The notes below the pieces were generated by a model. The model ran no database searches and was not told the origin of the DNA. It saw only the letters and a list, made by a program, of their open reading frames with translations. Positions 7,848 through 14,577 of a stretch of DNA of 17,533 bases are shown here, one piece after another (the stretch's first letter is position 1; the number at the start of each line of letters is the position of its first letter). Source of the stretch: an uncultured Lachnospiraceae bacterium (GTDB lineage Bacteria > Bacillota_A > Clostridia > Lachnospirales > Lachnospiraceae); NCBI GenBank assembly GCA_902795715.1, contig CADBME010000113.1, positions 1 to 17,533 of the forward strand, in the 5' to 3' direction. Both the position numbers and the translations under genes were made by a program.

Positions 7848-8559
7848 TTTCTCTTAACCTCCTCTCAAGGATGCCCATGATGAATGTAAAGAACATTACG
7901 ATCACCAGGTAGATCAGTGCCACAACGAACAATGGCAGCAGAGCGTCAAAAGTGGTTCCACGGATAATATCGCCTCCCCGGGTCAGCTCATTCAGGCCGA
8001 TATAGCCGCAGATGGATGTTTCCTTGAGCAATGTGATATTCTCATTGACCAGAGAAGGAAGGCAGTTCTTGATGGCCTGAGGCATGATAATGGAGATCAT
8101 GGTTTGAAAATAACTCAGGCCCAGAGAACGTCCGGCTTCCATCTGACCGGCATCGACCGACATGATTCCTGACCGGAAGATTTCTGCCACATAGGCACCG
8201 GAATTGATGCCGAAACAGGCAACCGCGACCGTAATTTTATCGATCGTGGGAGAGGTCAGGATAACATAGTACATAATCAAAAGCTGAACCAGTGTAGGCG
8301 TGCCGCGGATGATGGTCAGATAAAGCTGACAGACAGCATTGGCGGCACCCAAAATAACTTTGCCGAGACCCGCTTTTTTTTCATCCCTAAGCTGATCATG
8401 GGCTGTTCGGATGACTGCGATGATGGCACCCAGAAGAAGACCGACAATCAGAGCCAGAAGGGTGACAATGATTGTCGTTTTCAGACCTTCTGTTATGAAA
8501 CGCCAGCGCTGGTCAACGATAAAGTCATTTGTAAATTTTTCTATGGTTTCTGCAAACAA
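7834..8559 (-). CDS. Polar amino acid ABC importer, permease subunit (importer 2), TTG start
   Basis: A 241-aa inner-membrane permease of the polar amino-acid family, with several hydrophobic helices, the segment [17 protein letters not shown], and the EAA loop ([12 protein letters not shown] ... IMPQAIKN). The start must be TTG at 8559: AAGGGGAG lies about 7 nt upstream and no in-frame ATG follows until well into the membrane domain. The ribosome binding site overlaps the stop of the binding-protein gene 13 nt away, and the ATPase start lies inside the 3' end, so all three subunits are tightly coupled. Confidence 0.92.
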   Translation of the reverse strand: MFAETIEKFTNDFIVDQRWRFITEGLKTTIIVTLLALIVGLLLGAIIAVIRTAHDQLRDEKKAGLGKVILGAANAVCQLYLTIIRGTPTLVQLLIMYYVILTSPTIDKITVAVACFGINSGAYVAEIFRSGIMSVDAGQMEAGRSLGLSYFQTMISIIMPQAIKNCLPSLVNENITLLKETSICGYIGLNELTRGGDIIRGTTFDALLPLFVVALIYLVIVMFFTFIMGILERRLRESDIR

Positions 8560-8572
8560 AATGCCACTCCCC

Positions 8573-9391
8573 TTAGTCAGTTACAATATACTTATCAAGG
8601 ATGGACTGGAGTGTGCCATCAGCCTGAAGTTCGGAAAGTGCCTGATTTACAGCAGCAAGAAGGGCTTCATTGTCCTTGGAAATACATGCTGCATACTGCT
8701 CTTCAACATATTCGGTGTCAAGAATTTTCAGTCCCTTTGTGGACTTAACATAGGATTTTGCCGGCTGGTTGTCGATGATAACTGCATCAACCTTACCCTG
8801 GGAAAGAGCAAGAATGGCATCATTTCCTTTGTTGTATTCTTCAACATTTTCTTCGCCGAAATCATCTTTTGCGTAGATATCGCCTGTGGTAGCAAGCTGG
8901 ACACCGATCTTCTTGCCTTTAAGATCGTCCACACCTTTGATGGGGGAATTTTCCTGGACTACGATTGACTGGATTCCTGTAGCATAGCTGTCGGAGAAAT
9001 TGATGTTTTTCAGGCGTTCCTCGGTAACGGTCATGCCTGCAAGACCCATATCCGCTTTTCCTGTCTGAACAGCTGTGATGATGGAATCAAATTCCATATC
9101 GGCGATCTCGAGTTTAAGCCCCAGCTTGTCTGCAATAGCCTTAGCGATTTCTGCGTCGATACCTACAATCTCATTTCCCTCATAAAATTCATAGGGAGGG
9201 AAATAAGCATTGGTTGCCATAACCAGAGTACCCTCTTTAACGGTTTTCACAGCGACGTCTTCCTGCCCTGCTGAGCTGCCCTCAGCGGCTGCAGTTGTAG
9301 CCTGGCCGGCATTTGTACTGCCGCAGCCTGCCAGCATACTGATAACCATCAGTGCGCAAAGAGCAAAAGCAATCATTTTTTTCAATTTCAT
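8573..9391 (-). CDS. Polar amino acid ABC importer, substrate-binding lipoprotein (importer 2)
   Basis: A 272-aa SBP_bac_3-family lipoprotein. The signal peptide ends in the lipobox SMLAGC with lipidated Cys23, followed by an Ala/Thr/Ser/Gly linker. The mature domain shows TLVMATNAYFPPYEFYEG, FDSIITAVQTGKADMGLAGM and TEERLKNINFSDSY, the standard ligand-pocket segments, the Arg in TEERL being the usual carboxylate-binding residue. AAGGAG lies 8 nt before the ATG. It is the first gene of the transporter block, downstream of the promoter at 9497-9526. The ligand is a polar amino acid by family; which one cannot be stated. Confidence 0.94.
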   Translation of the reverse strand: MKLKKMIAFALCALMVISMLAGCGSTNAGQATTAAAEGSSAGQEDVAVKTVKEGTLVMATNAYFPPYEFYEGNEIVGIDAEIAKAIADKLGLKLEIADMEFDSIITAVQTGKADMGLAGMTVTEERLKNINFSDSYATGIQSIVVQENSPIKGVDDLKGKKIGVQLATTGDIYAKDDFGEENVEEYNKGNDAILALSQGKVDAVIIDNQPAKSYVKSTKGLKILDTEYVEEQYAACISKDNEALLAAVNQALSELQADGTLQSILDKYIVTD

Positions 9392-9466
9392 TTTTTCATC
9401 TCCTTCATTTTTATTAAAGATTTTAAAACACCATATAAGAAAATATCACATTTAATAAGAAAATAC

Positions 9467-9490
9467 AAGGGAACCAAGCCTTGATCCCTT
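9467..9490 (-). other. Hairpin at the 5' end of the ABC operon transcript
   Basis: AAGGGA at one end pairs with TCCCTT at the other, with an inner CAA/TTG pairing and a small internal loop. It sits just downstream of the predicted -10 box at 9497-9502, so it would be the first structure in the mRNA. It may stabilise the transcript; it could alternatively be a weak terminator for the regulator gene ending at 9559. Confidence 0.4.
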
Positions 9491-9495
9491 ATATT

Positions 9496-9526
9496 AATTA
9501 TAGATAAATATTTATTTATAATTCAA
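9496..9526 (-). promoter_or_regulatory. Promoter of the ABC operon with a 28-bp palindromic operator in its spacer
   Basis: Read leftward: TTGAAT (9526-9521), an 18-nt spacer, and a perfect TATAAT (9502-9497). Positions 9496-9523 form an AT-rich inverted repeat (AATTATAGATAAAT then ATTTATTTATAATT) with a single mismatch. It fills the spacer and overlaps both boxes, as expected of a repressor operator. The 5' UTR to the first binding-protein gene is about 100 nt. Confidence 0.65.
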
Positions 9527-9558
9527 AATGATCCACCGGGACCTGGGAGAAACCGTTC

Positions 9559-10368
9559 TCACTCATCATCCAGAGCCCAGTTAAGTTCATCAAGCTCGGC
9601 GTGGGTATATTCAGCCCAGCTGTACTGGTTCATATAATCTCCCAGATACTGGTAGCGGGATTCTCTCTTTTTTTCCAGCCAATCATAGAGATCACAATCA
9701 ATTTTGTCGGTGGCAATAGCCATGCTTCCCCTTTTTTTCAGGATGATTCCATTAAGCTTGTGCCGGGTCAGAGTGTTCTGCAGATCCTGGCGGAGGTTGC
9801 TGAGGTAGGACCGCTTTTTATCCGGGTCTCCGTCATCTTCCCAGAGGTTGGCGATAATTTCTCCGTTGGTGGTTTGTGCTCCCCGGTTATTGACCAGGAC
9901 GGCAACAATCTCCTTGGTCCTTGAGTATTTGAAGAGAACCGGTTTCCCGTCAATAAATAATTCGAAATTACCAAAGGTCTGGGCAAAAACCCTCTTGTGC
10001 TTTTTCTGAACATCCGAATGGCGCAGATCCTCCAGTTCATGTTCCACATCTTTTTCCATGGCAGGCTTTAACAGGTAGCCGCTGGCGTGAAGGGACATAG
10101 CGTCAAAGCTGTATTTTTTGACCTTTGTCATATAGATCAGGTTGACTAAAGGGTAGAGGTCTTTCAGATACTGGCCCAGATCGATTCCATTAAGCTCGGG
10201 CATCTCCGGCTCGAGGAATGCGATGTCGATCTCATGGGTCCTGGAATAAGCCAGAGCTTCCAGACTGTCCTGATAGCATAATATTTCCGCATCGGGAATG
10301 AAGGAGAGGATCATGTCCTTCATTTTCTCCAGCGATTTTTTGCTGCTGTCTACGATAAGTATAGTCAT
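9559..10368 (-). CDS. Atypical response regulator, receiver (Asp to Glu) plus winged-helix domain
   Basis: A 269-aa cytoplasmic transcription factor. The receiver (about 1-118) keeps Asp7, Thr81 and Lys101 (LLKP), but the usual Asp-Asp pair is Asp-Ser and the phospho-acceptor position is Glu53 (IAFLEPEMPELNG instead of ...LDxxMP), so normal Asp phosphorylation is not possible there. The C-terminal part (about 127-215) matches the OmpR/SARP-type winged helix (FGNFELFIDGKP ... RTKEIVAVLVNN ... NGEIIANLWEDD ... RSYLSNLRQDL). A short acidic tail follows. AGGGGG lies about 6 nt before the ATG. It is the second gene of a two-gene unit (12 nt after the 159-aa gene), and no histidine kinase is nearby. 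It could control the adjacent ABC operon, but nothing in the sequence proves that. Confidence 0.85.
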   Translation of the reverse strand: MTILIVDSSKKSLEKMKDMILSFIPDAEILCYQDSLEALAYSRTHEIDIAFLEPEMPELNGIDLGQYLKDLYPLVNLIYMTKVKKYSFDAMSLHASGYLLKPAMEKDVEHELEDLRHSDVQKKHKRVFAQTFGNFELFIDGKPVLFKYSRTKEIVAVLVNNRGAQTTNGEIIANLWEDDGDPDKKRSYLSNLRQDLQNTLTRHKLNGIILKKRGSMAIATDKIDCDLYDWLEKKRESRYQYLGDYMNQYSWAEYTHAELDELNWALDDE

Positions 10369-10380
10369 GATCTACCCCCT

Positions 10381-10860
10381 TCAAAGACTGACAACCCGGA
10401 TCTGTTGATGTTCTCTTTCCTCCCGGGTCATTTCCAGAGGATTGACTTCCCCGACCAGAAGCATGTCCCCGCCATTTACGGCAGCCTCTTTGAGAGGACC
10501 GGCATTGAGATCGGCTATGACCAGGGCCGCAAAACGATCATAGTTATCATCATCAATCACCGGAAAATGATGCTGCATCCGATACCAGTGTTGGGGGTCA
10601 AAACCCATATTGCCGGTGTGGAGACGGTCGGCAGTAGCCTCCACTTCATCCGGGCCGGCAATCTGGCCGGGAACGGCTCCGATATCGTCGCAGAAAAGCA
10701 TGGCATAAGCCCGCAGAATCTGGTTGCGAACCGTGTCTTTTCTTCCACCGGCTTCCGCCTCCGTATCCATGATTTTATAATAGTATTCCTGGGCCTCTTC
10801 TGATTCCTCAAAATGGATGATGGCATCATAAAAAGCCTTGTTAATATATGGGTGTGCCAT
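10381..10860 (-). CDS. Conserved-looking hypothetical protein, 159 aa
   Basis: Not recognised. A soluble, acidic protein (MAHPYINKAFYDAIIHFEES...) with no signal peptide, membrane helix or known catalytic motif. The first half looks helical and rich in Glu and Ala; the second half has a beta-like segment (GGDMLLVGEVNPLEM). The start is well supported: AAAGGAG lies 4 nt before the ATG. The stop is 12 nt upstream of the response-regulator start, so the two are almost certainly co-transcribed from the promoter at 11017-11045 through a leader with two inverted repeats. The pairing suggests a role in the signal feeding the atypical regulator. Confidence 0.75.
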   Translation of the reverse strand: MAHPYINKAFYDAIIHFEESEEAQEYYYKIMDTEAEAGGRKDTVRNQILRAYAMLFCDDIGAVPGQIAGPDEVEATADRLHTGNMGFDPQHWYRMQHHFPVIDDDNYDRFAALVIADLNAGPLKEAAVNGGDMLLVGEVNPLEMTREEREHQQIRVVSL

Positions 10861-10885
10861 AAATCTCCTTTCTATAAATTTAATG

Positions 10886-10905
10886 GGAATCGTCTTGACG
10901 ATTCC
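10886..10905. repeat. Inverted repeat in leader of the 159-aa gene
   Basis: GGAATCGTC-TT-GACGATTCC is a perfect 9-bp inverted repeat with a 2-nt centre. On the minus strand it lies about 14 nt upstream of the ribosome binding site of the 159-aa gene. In RNA it would fold with a 4-nt CAAG loop; as DNA it could be a dimer-binding site. No U-run follows, so it is not a terminator. Confidence 0.6.
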
Positions 10906-10907
10906 TG

Positions 10908-11012
10908 TTAGCTGTGCGGCGCACTTGTGCGTCCTCCTCTGCCCTGATTGATGAACACGATCGTCAGACCCTCATAAGCTTGCTGCATAGGATTAATCGT
11001 GCTATAGTTCAT
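10908..11012 (-). other. Possible 34-aa leader ORF, leaderless
   Basis: An ATG at 11012 opens a 34-codon frame (MNYSTINPMQQA ... GRGGRTSAPHS, stop TAA at 10908) upstream of the 159-aa gene. No Shine-Dalgarno is visible, but the ATG falls almost exactly where transcription should start from the promoter at 11017-11045, so it could be a leaderless reading frame or leader peptide. A chance frame is equally possible. Confidence 0.2.
10914..10933. repeat. Overlapping inverted repeats in the same leader
   Basis: GTGCG-G-CGCAC (10914-10924) and GGCGCAC-TT-GTGCGTC (10918-10933) share the central CGCAC arm, so the two pairings exclude each other. The second has the same CTTG centre as the repeat at 10886. 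Short centres make stable RNA hairpins unlikely as drawn. Confidence 0.45.
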
Positions 11013-11016
11013 TTAG

Positions 11017-11045
11017 ATTTTACAACGGATTAATGGTTTTGTAAA
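11017..11045 (-). promoter_or_regulatory. Promoter of the 159-aa protein / response regulator unit
   Basis: Read leftward: TTTACA (11045-11040), a 17-nt spacer and TAAAAT (11022-11017). Transcription would begin near 11010, giving a leader of about 150 nt that contains the inverted repeats and the possible small ORF. Confidence 0.6.
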
Positions 11046-11085
11046 AACATTTCTTACCTGTGTGACAGTTGTGTGATATTAGATG

Positions 11086-11099
11086 TGGTAAACTATACA
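11086..11099 (+). promoter_or_regulatory. Extended -10 promoter candidate for the surface-protein gene
   Basis: TGGTAAACT (11086-11094), a TG-N extended -10 element, lies about 145 nt before the surface-protein start, with TATACA overlapping just downstream. No good -35 box is seen (TTGTGT at 11069 is the nearest). Apart from the elements listed here, the gene-free stretch 10861-11233 shows nothing else I can interpret. Confidence 0.35.
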
Positions 11100-11233
11100 T
11101 GAAGCGGAAAAAAGGTATTATTTTATAATGCCCATTCCAATGCTCCGACAGACGAATTCGGAGAATCAGTATCTTTATCAGTTGAGCATGATAGACGACG
11201 ATGAACAGTTGAGTATGAGAAAGAAAGGAGAGT

Positions 11234-13939
11234 ATGAAAAGGATGAAGTTTAGAAAATGGATGGTGATAGCCTTGTGCATAATGTTGGCAATGTCTAATG
11301 TTAAAGCGATTCCTGCCTTTGCCAGTGACGAGGATGCCGGACAGGAAGAGGTGGGAAGTGGCTTCCAGGATGATGGCGGGTCGGATGAGGGGAATAACGA
11401 CTCCCAGCCGGAACCCCCAAATGAGGAACCCCCGAAAGAGGAGCCCCCGAAAGAGGAACCTCCAAGTGAGAAACCCCCAAAAGAAGAACCGAAAAAGAAA
11501 GAGCCGGTTGTAGAGCAGCCTCAACAGGAGCAGCCCAATCAACAGGATAACAATGACCAGCAAGGAGATCAGAACCAGAATAATCAGAACCAGAATAATC
11601 AGGACCAGGGTGATCAGAACCAGAACGATCAGGGCCAGATTACGGAGATTCGCGAGCTGGATCTCAGTGAAAATAATATCAGTTTCGGAACCATCGTGAA
11701 GGGTGACATGATTGAGCCCATCGAAGTAACTCTCTATAACGACGGGAATACTGATGTCAGGGTCAAATGGATTCAGTCGGATACCAATGACATTTTCCGG
11801 CTGACAGACATGTCGGACAGCAACAAGACCCTTGGCCCGGGAGATGAACGTGTTTATCAGATTTCTCTGAATGAAAAGGTCATGAAGCAGGGGGATTACA
11901 GTGGCAGCTTTATCTTCCAGGACGAGGATGTCCCGGACAGCCAGGTCCTTCTGGCTGTTAGTGTCCGTATACTCGAAAACGATAATACTCCCGCCCCTGA
12001 TCCTGAAAAAGATCCCCAGGAGGAAAATACGGAAGAAAGTACTGAAGAGAAAAAGGAAGAAGAAAACACTTCGGAAGATAAGACTAAGTTCACAATCAAA
12101 GGAGCCTGCCAGCCTTCCAAAGCAGGCTATGTGTCCGGAGGCGGAACTTTCGATAAGGGAAGCAAAACCGTTCTTACCGTATATGCCAATGACGGATATA
12201 CCTTCAAGGGATGGTACCAGGGCAGCAAACAGGTGTCAAAGAATGCTTCCTATGCTATCAATGACATAAAGGAAAATTTATCCCTGGTTGCCATGTTTTC
12301 TTACAAGGACTGTAAGATTGTTGTAAAATCCTCCAATACAAAATACGGAACGGTTTCCGGCGGCGGATGGTTCAGCAAAGGAGAAAACACAGTGATTAAG
12401 GCAGAGCCAAAGAAGGGATACATCTTTGGCGGCTGGTATGAGAATAAAAAACTGGTAAGCAAAAAGAGTTCTTATACTGTAAAGAACATTCAGAAGGATC
12501 ACAAATATAAAGCGGTTTTCCGCAAGGGTGAGCATTCAGTCAGCGTCAGCGTTGAGCCTAAAGGAGCGGGTACGGTAACCGGAGCCGGCACCTACAAGGA
12601 CAACAGTGATGTTCAGATCACGGCAAAAGCCAAAAAAGGATATGTATTCAAACGCTTTACCCTGAATAACCAGACGGTTACGGTAAAAGATAAATTCAAA
12701 GTAAAACATGTGGACAGAGATCTTTCTTTCACAGCCTGTTTCGAAGATGAGTATGCGGAAACCTATCAGATGGTATCCGGCGTGGCCAATGATGGTGGTA
12801 TTATTATTCCTTCCGGAAAACTGGACATCTGTGCCAGAGGCGATGTGACCTATACTTTTGCGCCGGATAAAGGATTTGCCGTCCAGGAAGTAGCTGTTGA
12901 CGGAAAGAAAATCGGAGCGGTAAAGGGCTATACATTCAAAGACATTAAGGAAAATCATACCATTACCGTAGCCTTTGCCCCCAAGAAAGGTAATGTCAGC
13001 CATGCCAAAAAATCAAAGATTATCTCCACAAAGGAGGCAGCCAAATATGCGGTAGCTGAGCTTGTGCCGGCTGCGGAAGGAACAGAGGGAAAATCATCCG
13101 GCATCATCACACCGGAAATGTACAAGAAGATGAAAGAAGAAGGAACCCTGGAAGAGGCTCTCAAGATTCCGGATCAGAGCGTTGTAGGTATGGACGATAC
13201 CGAGGGACTTCCCGATGAAGTGGATGGCTACAATTATGACTCCGCCAAGGGACTCTATCAGGCATTGGATATCACACCGGAAGAAGCAAAGAAAATGATC
13301 GACGAAGGCAAAGATGAGAAGATCATCAAGACAGCCTATGAGGAAGGATATCTTGATATCCTGATCAATAACCAGTACCTGGTACCCGGAAAAGAAGAGA
13401 AGACTGATGATGTCTTTGAAGATGACAGCACAGTCAAAAACATGTTGGAATTCGTGAACTGCGCATTGAATGCCGATGAGAAAATGGGCTTGTTTGATGG
13501 AAAGAAGATGACAATCAGTGTGGCCATCACCAATGGAGATGACCTGAGTGGGGATGAAAAAGCTGAACTGAAGAAAGCCGGAGCAAAGATTGATGAGTGC
13601 TTCTATATGACGGTCATGAAAACGCAGGGAAATGGAGAACCCCAGCTGGTAACCGAGCTGGAGCGGCCCCTGGAAGTTGTATTGAAAGTTCCCGACAATT
13701 CCGGTGCCAACTGCATTGTCCGTCTCCATAACAAAAAGGCGGAAATCCTCGAAGATCTGGATGACTCACCGGACACCATCACCATTAAGACAGACAGGTT
13801 CTCTCCCTATGCCTTCGCGACGGAGCAGGAAGCAGCCGGTCTTCCCATTCCGGTTATCGGAGGAATTATCGTGGCAGCTTTCGCAGTTATTACAGGAATC
13901 TTCGTAGCCACCGGAAAAAAGAAAAAAAGACGCGCATAA
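11234..13939 (+). CDS. Large cell-surface protein with Pro/Gln-rich stalk and four InlB-B/Flg_new-like repeats
   Basis: A 901-aa exported protein, probably displayed at the cell surface as an adhesin or cell-wall-interacting protein. Layout: signal peptide (1-30, cleavage after AFA); acidic then Pro/Glu/Lys-rich segment (about 58-95); Gln/Asn-rich stalk (about 96-135); Ig-like domain (about 139-246: LDLSENNISFGTIVKG ... VEVTLYND-type strands); acidic Glu/Thr linker; four repeats of about 73 residues (286-358, 359-432, 433-506, 507-585), each with a G-x-V-x-G-x-G turn, a G-Y-x-F-x-x-(W/F) strand and a closing (A/T)x-F strand, as in divergent InlB B-repeats; a charged Lys/Glu-rich helical region; and a C-terminal hydrophobic helix (868-892) followed by KKKKRRA. 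There is no LPXTG motif, so anchoring is by the membrane helix. AAAGGAG lies just upstream of the ATG; Met4 is an alternative start. The specific ligand is unknown. Confidence 0.88.
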   Translation: MKRMKFRKWMVIALCIMLAMSNVKAIPAFASDEDAGQEEVGSGFQDDGGSDEGNNDSQPEPPNEEPPKEEPPKEEPPSEKPPKEEPKKKEPVVEQPQQEQPNQQDNNDQQGDQNQNNQNQNNQDQGDQNQNDQGQITEIRELDLSENNISFGTIVKGDMIEPIEVTLYNDGNTDVRVKWIQSDTNDIFRLTDMSDSNKTLGPGDERVYQISLNEKVMKQGDYSGSFIFQDEDVPDSQVLLAVSVRILENDNTPAPDPEKDPQEENTEESTEEKKEEENTSEDKTKFTIKGACQPSKAGYVSGGGTFDKGSKTVLTVYANDGYTFKGWYQGSKQVSKNASYAINDIKENLSLVAMFSYKDCKIVVKSSNTKYGTVSGGGWFSKGENTVIKAEPKKGYIFGGWYENKKLVSKKSSYTVKNIQKDHKYKAVFRKGEHSVSVSVEPKGAGTVTGAGTYKDNSDVQITAKAKKGYVFKRFTLNNQTVTVKDKFKVKHVDRDLSFTACFEDEYAETYQMVSGVANDGGIIIPSGKLDICARGDVTYTFAPDKGFAVQEVAVDGKKIGAVKGYTFKDIKENHTITVAFAPKKGNVSHAKKSKIISTKEAAKYAVAELVPAAEGTEGKSSGIITPEMYKKMKEEGTLEEALKIPDQSVVGMDDTEGLPDEVDGYNYDSAKGLYQALDITPEEAKKMIDEGKDEKIIKTAYEEGYLDILINNQYLVPGKEEKTDDVFEDDSTVKNMLEFVNCALNADEKMGLFDGKKMTISVAITNGDDLSGDEKAELKKAGAKIDECFYMTVMKTQGNGEPQLVTELERPLEVVLKVPDNSGANCIVRLHNKKAEILEDLDDSPDTITIKTDRFSPYAFATEQEAAGLPIPVIGGIIVAAFAVITGIFVATGKKKKRRA
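11411..11485 (+). repeat. Five 15-bp tandem repeats coding a Pro/Glu stalk
   Basis: Units begin at 11411, 11426, 11441, 11456 and 11471 and follow the pattern GAACCCCCxAAxGAG, encoding E-P-P-x-E pentapeptides (EPPNE, EPPKE, EPPKE, EPPSE, KPPKE). Such arrays give an extended, wall-spanning stalk and can vary in copy number. Confidence 0.85.
11567..11638 (+). repeat. 15-bp tandem repeats coding a Gln/Asn-rich stalk
   Basis: Units of pattern (G/A)ATCAGAACCAGAA(T/C) begin at 11567, 11582, 11597, 11612 and 11627 (the last incomplete), encoding DQNQN, NQNQN, NQDQG, DQNQN and DQGQ. It is the same 15-bp period as the Pro-rich array about 80 bp upstream but unrelated in sequence. Confidence 0.85.
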
Positions 13940-13962
13940 ACAATTACAGATATCTATAGCTG

Positions 13963-13988
13963 CCATGGTCTATCAAAAGAAACCATGG
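13963..13988 (+). other. Hairpin between surface-protein gene and double-glycine peptide gene
   Basis: CCATGGT (13963-13969) pairs with ACCATGG (13982-13988) across a 12-nt loop. No U-run follows, so it is probably not a terminator. It could be a processing or stability element in a shared transcript. Confidence 0.4.
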
Positions 13989-14034
13989 AGGGTTATAGGA
14001 AGGGAATAAAAATATAGAAAAAGGAGGAAAAGAA

Positions 14035-14322
14035 ATGGCTATGAGCAAATTAAGCGATCAGGAGATGAGCCAGGTTGTTGGTGGTTTCCAGGAAAAGAAC
14101 AAAGATCTGCCGACATATGGCATGGAAATACAATGTCCGTCCTGCCACGAAACAGCAGCAAGTTCTTTTGCGGACAACGTTCTCTACAACCCTGCAGTCG
14201 GCTCGGTGGAATATCAATGTACATGTGGATGCAGATTCGTATGTTATGGTAATCAGGTATTCTTAAAGGACGACTGGCAAGCACTCTGCAAAAGCAAAGG
14301 AATCAATGATGTTTTTGCATGA
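14035..14322 (+). CDS. Double-glycine-leader peptide with Cys-rich, zinc-ribbon-like core
   Basis: A 95-aa precursor that looks destined for export. Residues 1-17 (MAMSKLSDQEMSQVVGG) match the double-glycine leader pattern L-S-x-x-E-(L/M)-x-x-(I/V)-x-G-G at every defined position; peptidase-containing ABC transporters cleave after the GG in this class. The remaining 78-residue core has seven Cys (34, 37, 62, 64, 66, 70, 85): CPSC, then CTCGCRFVC 24 residues later. That resembles a zinc ribbon (two knuckles 24 apart) more than a classical bacteriocin, and no Ser/Thr-rich lanthipeptide pattern is evident. AAGGAGG lies 7 nt before the ATG, and a terminator follows. No processing transporter or modification enzyme is in the window. 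The gene lies 95 nt after the surface-protein gene with no terminator between them, so co-transcription is likely. The leader is clear; function is unknown. Confidence 0.85.
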   Translation: MAMSKLSDQEMSQVVGGFQEKNKDLPTYGMEIQCPSCHETAASSFADNVLYNPAVGSVEYQCTCGCRFVCYGNQVFLKDDWQALCKSKGINDVFA

Positions 14323-14368
14323 TTTCAAAATTGAATTATAATAAATTGTAAAAAGTACCGAGAGGATA

Positions 14369-14417
14369 GACCCGGCAATCACACTCAGACAGGGATTGTC
14401 GGGTCATTTCTGTTTTT
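14369..14417 (+). terminator. Intrinsic terminator after the double-glycine peptide gene
   Basis: GACCCGGCAATC (14369-14380) pairs with GATTGTCGGGTC (14394-14405) over 12 bp with one G-U pair, followed by ATTTCTGTTTTT. It lies 47 nt past the stop codon. Confidence 0.9.
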
Positions 14418-14463
14418 GACTGTTTTTCGGGGAACTGAATTTTTACCGATTCCTGTCATAATG

Positions 14464-14472
14464 TGGTATGAT
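14464..14472 (+). promoter_or_regulatory. Extended -10 promoter for the zinc-ribbon/SH3 membrane protein gene
   Basis: TG-G-TATGAT (14464-14472) is a good extended -10 element about 105 nt before the start codon. A weak -35 (TTTACC near 14442, 19-nt spacing) is possible. The core ATGTGGTA is identical to that of the element at 11086 upstream of the surface-protein gene. Confidence 0.5.
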
Positions 14473-14577
14473 AAAAATATAATAATAGGGGTAGAGGCTG
14501 CCAAATATGGACGCATTCTGTCCCAGTTTCAGACTTTTGTATCATAATTTGCCGGAAGAGGGATTGAGGTGAGTGGA

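Noticed and set aside
9547..9560. GAGAA-ACCG-TTCTC hairpin at the end of the regulator gene as a terminator
   Set aside because: It is only a 5-bp stem overlapping the stop codon, with no U-run.
10914..10960. Cyclic-di-GMP (GEMM) riboswitch suggested by GGACGCACAAG
   Set aside because: Only a short similarity; the conserved helices and the tetraloop/receptor parts of the class are not present.
13094..13729. 211-codon minus-strand frame inside the surface-protein gene
   Set aside because: It is antisense to a continuous, domain-bearing frame, with composition typical of a shadow frame.
13963..13988. Terminator after the surface-protein gene
   Set aside because: The hairpin is not followed by a U-run on either strand, so read-through to the double-glycine peptide gene is more likely.
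14035..14322. Classical class II bacteriocin or lanthipeptide precursor
   Set aside because: The leader fits, but the core lacks YGNGV or Ser/Thr-Cys ring patterns and is longer and more zinc-ribbon-like; no immunity, exporter or modification gene is adjacent.
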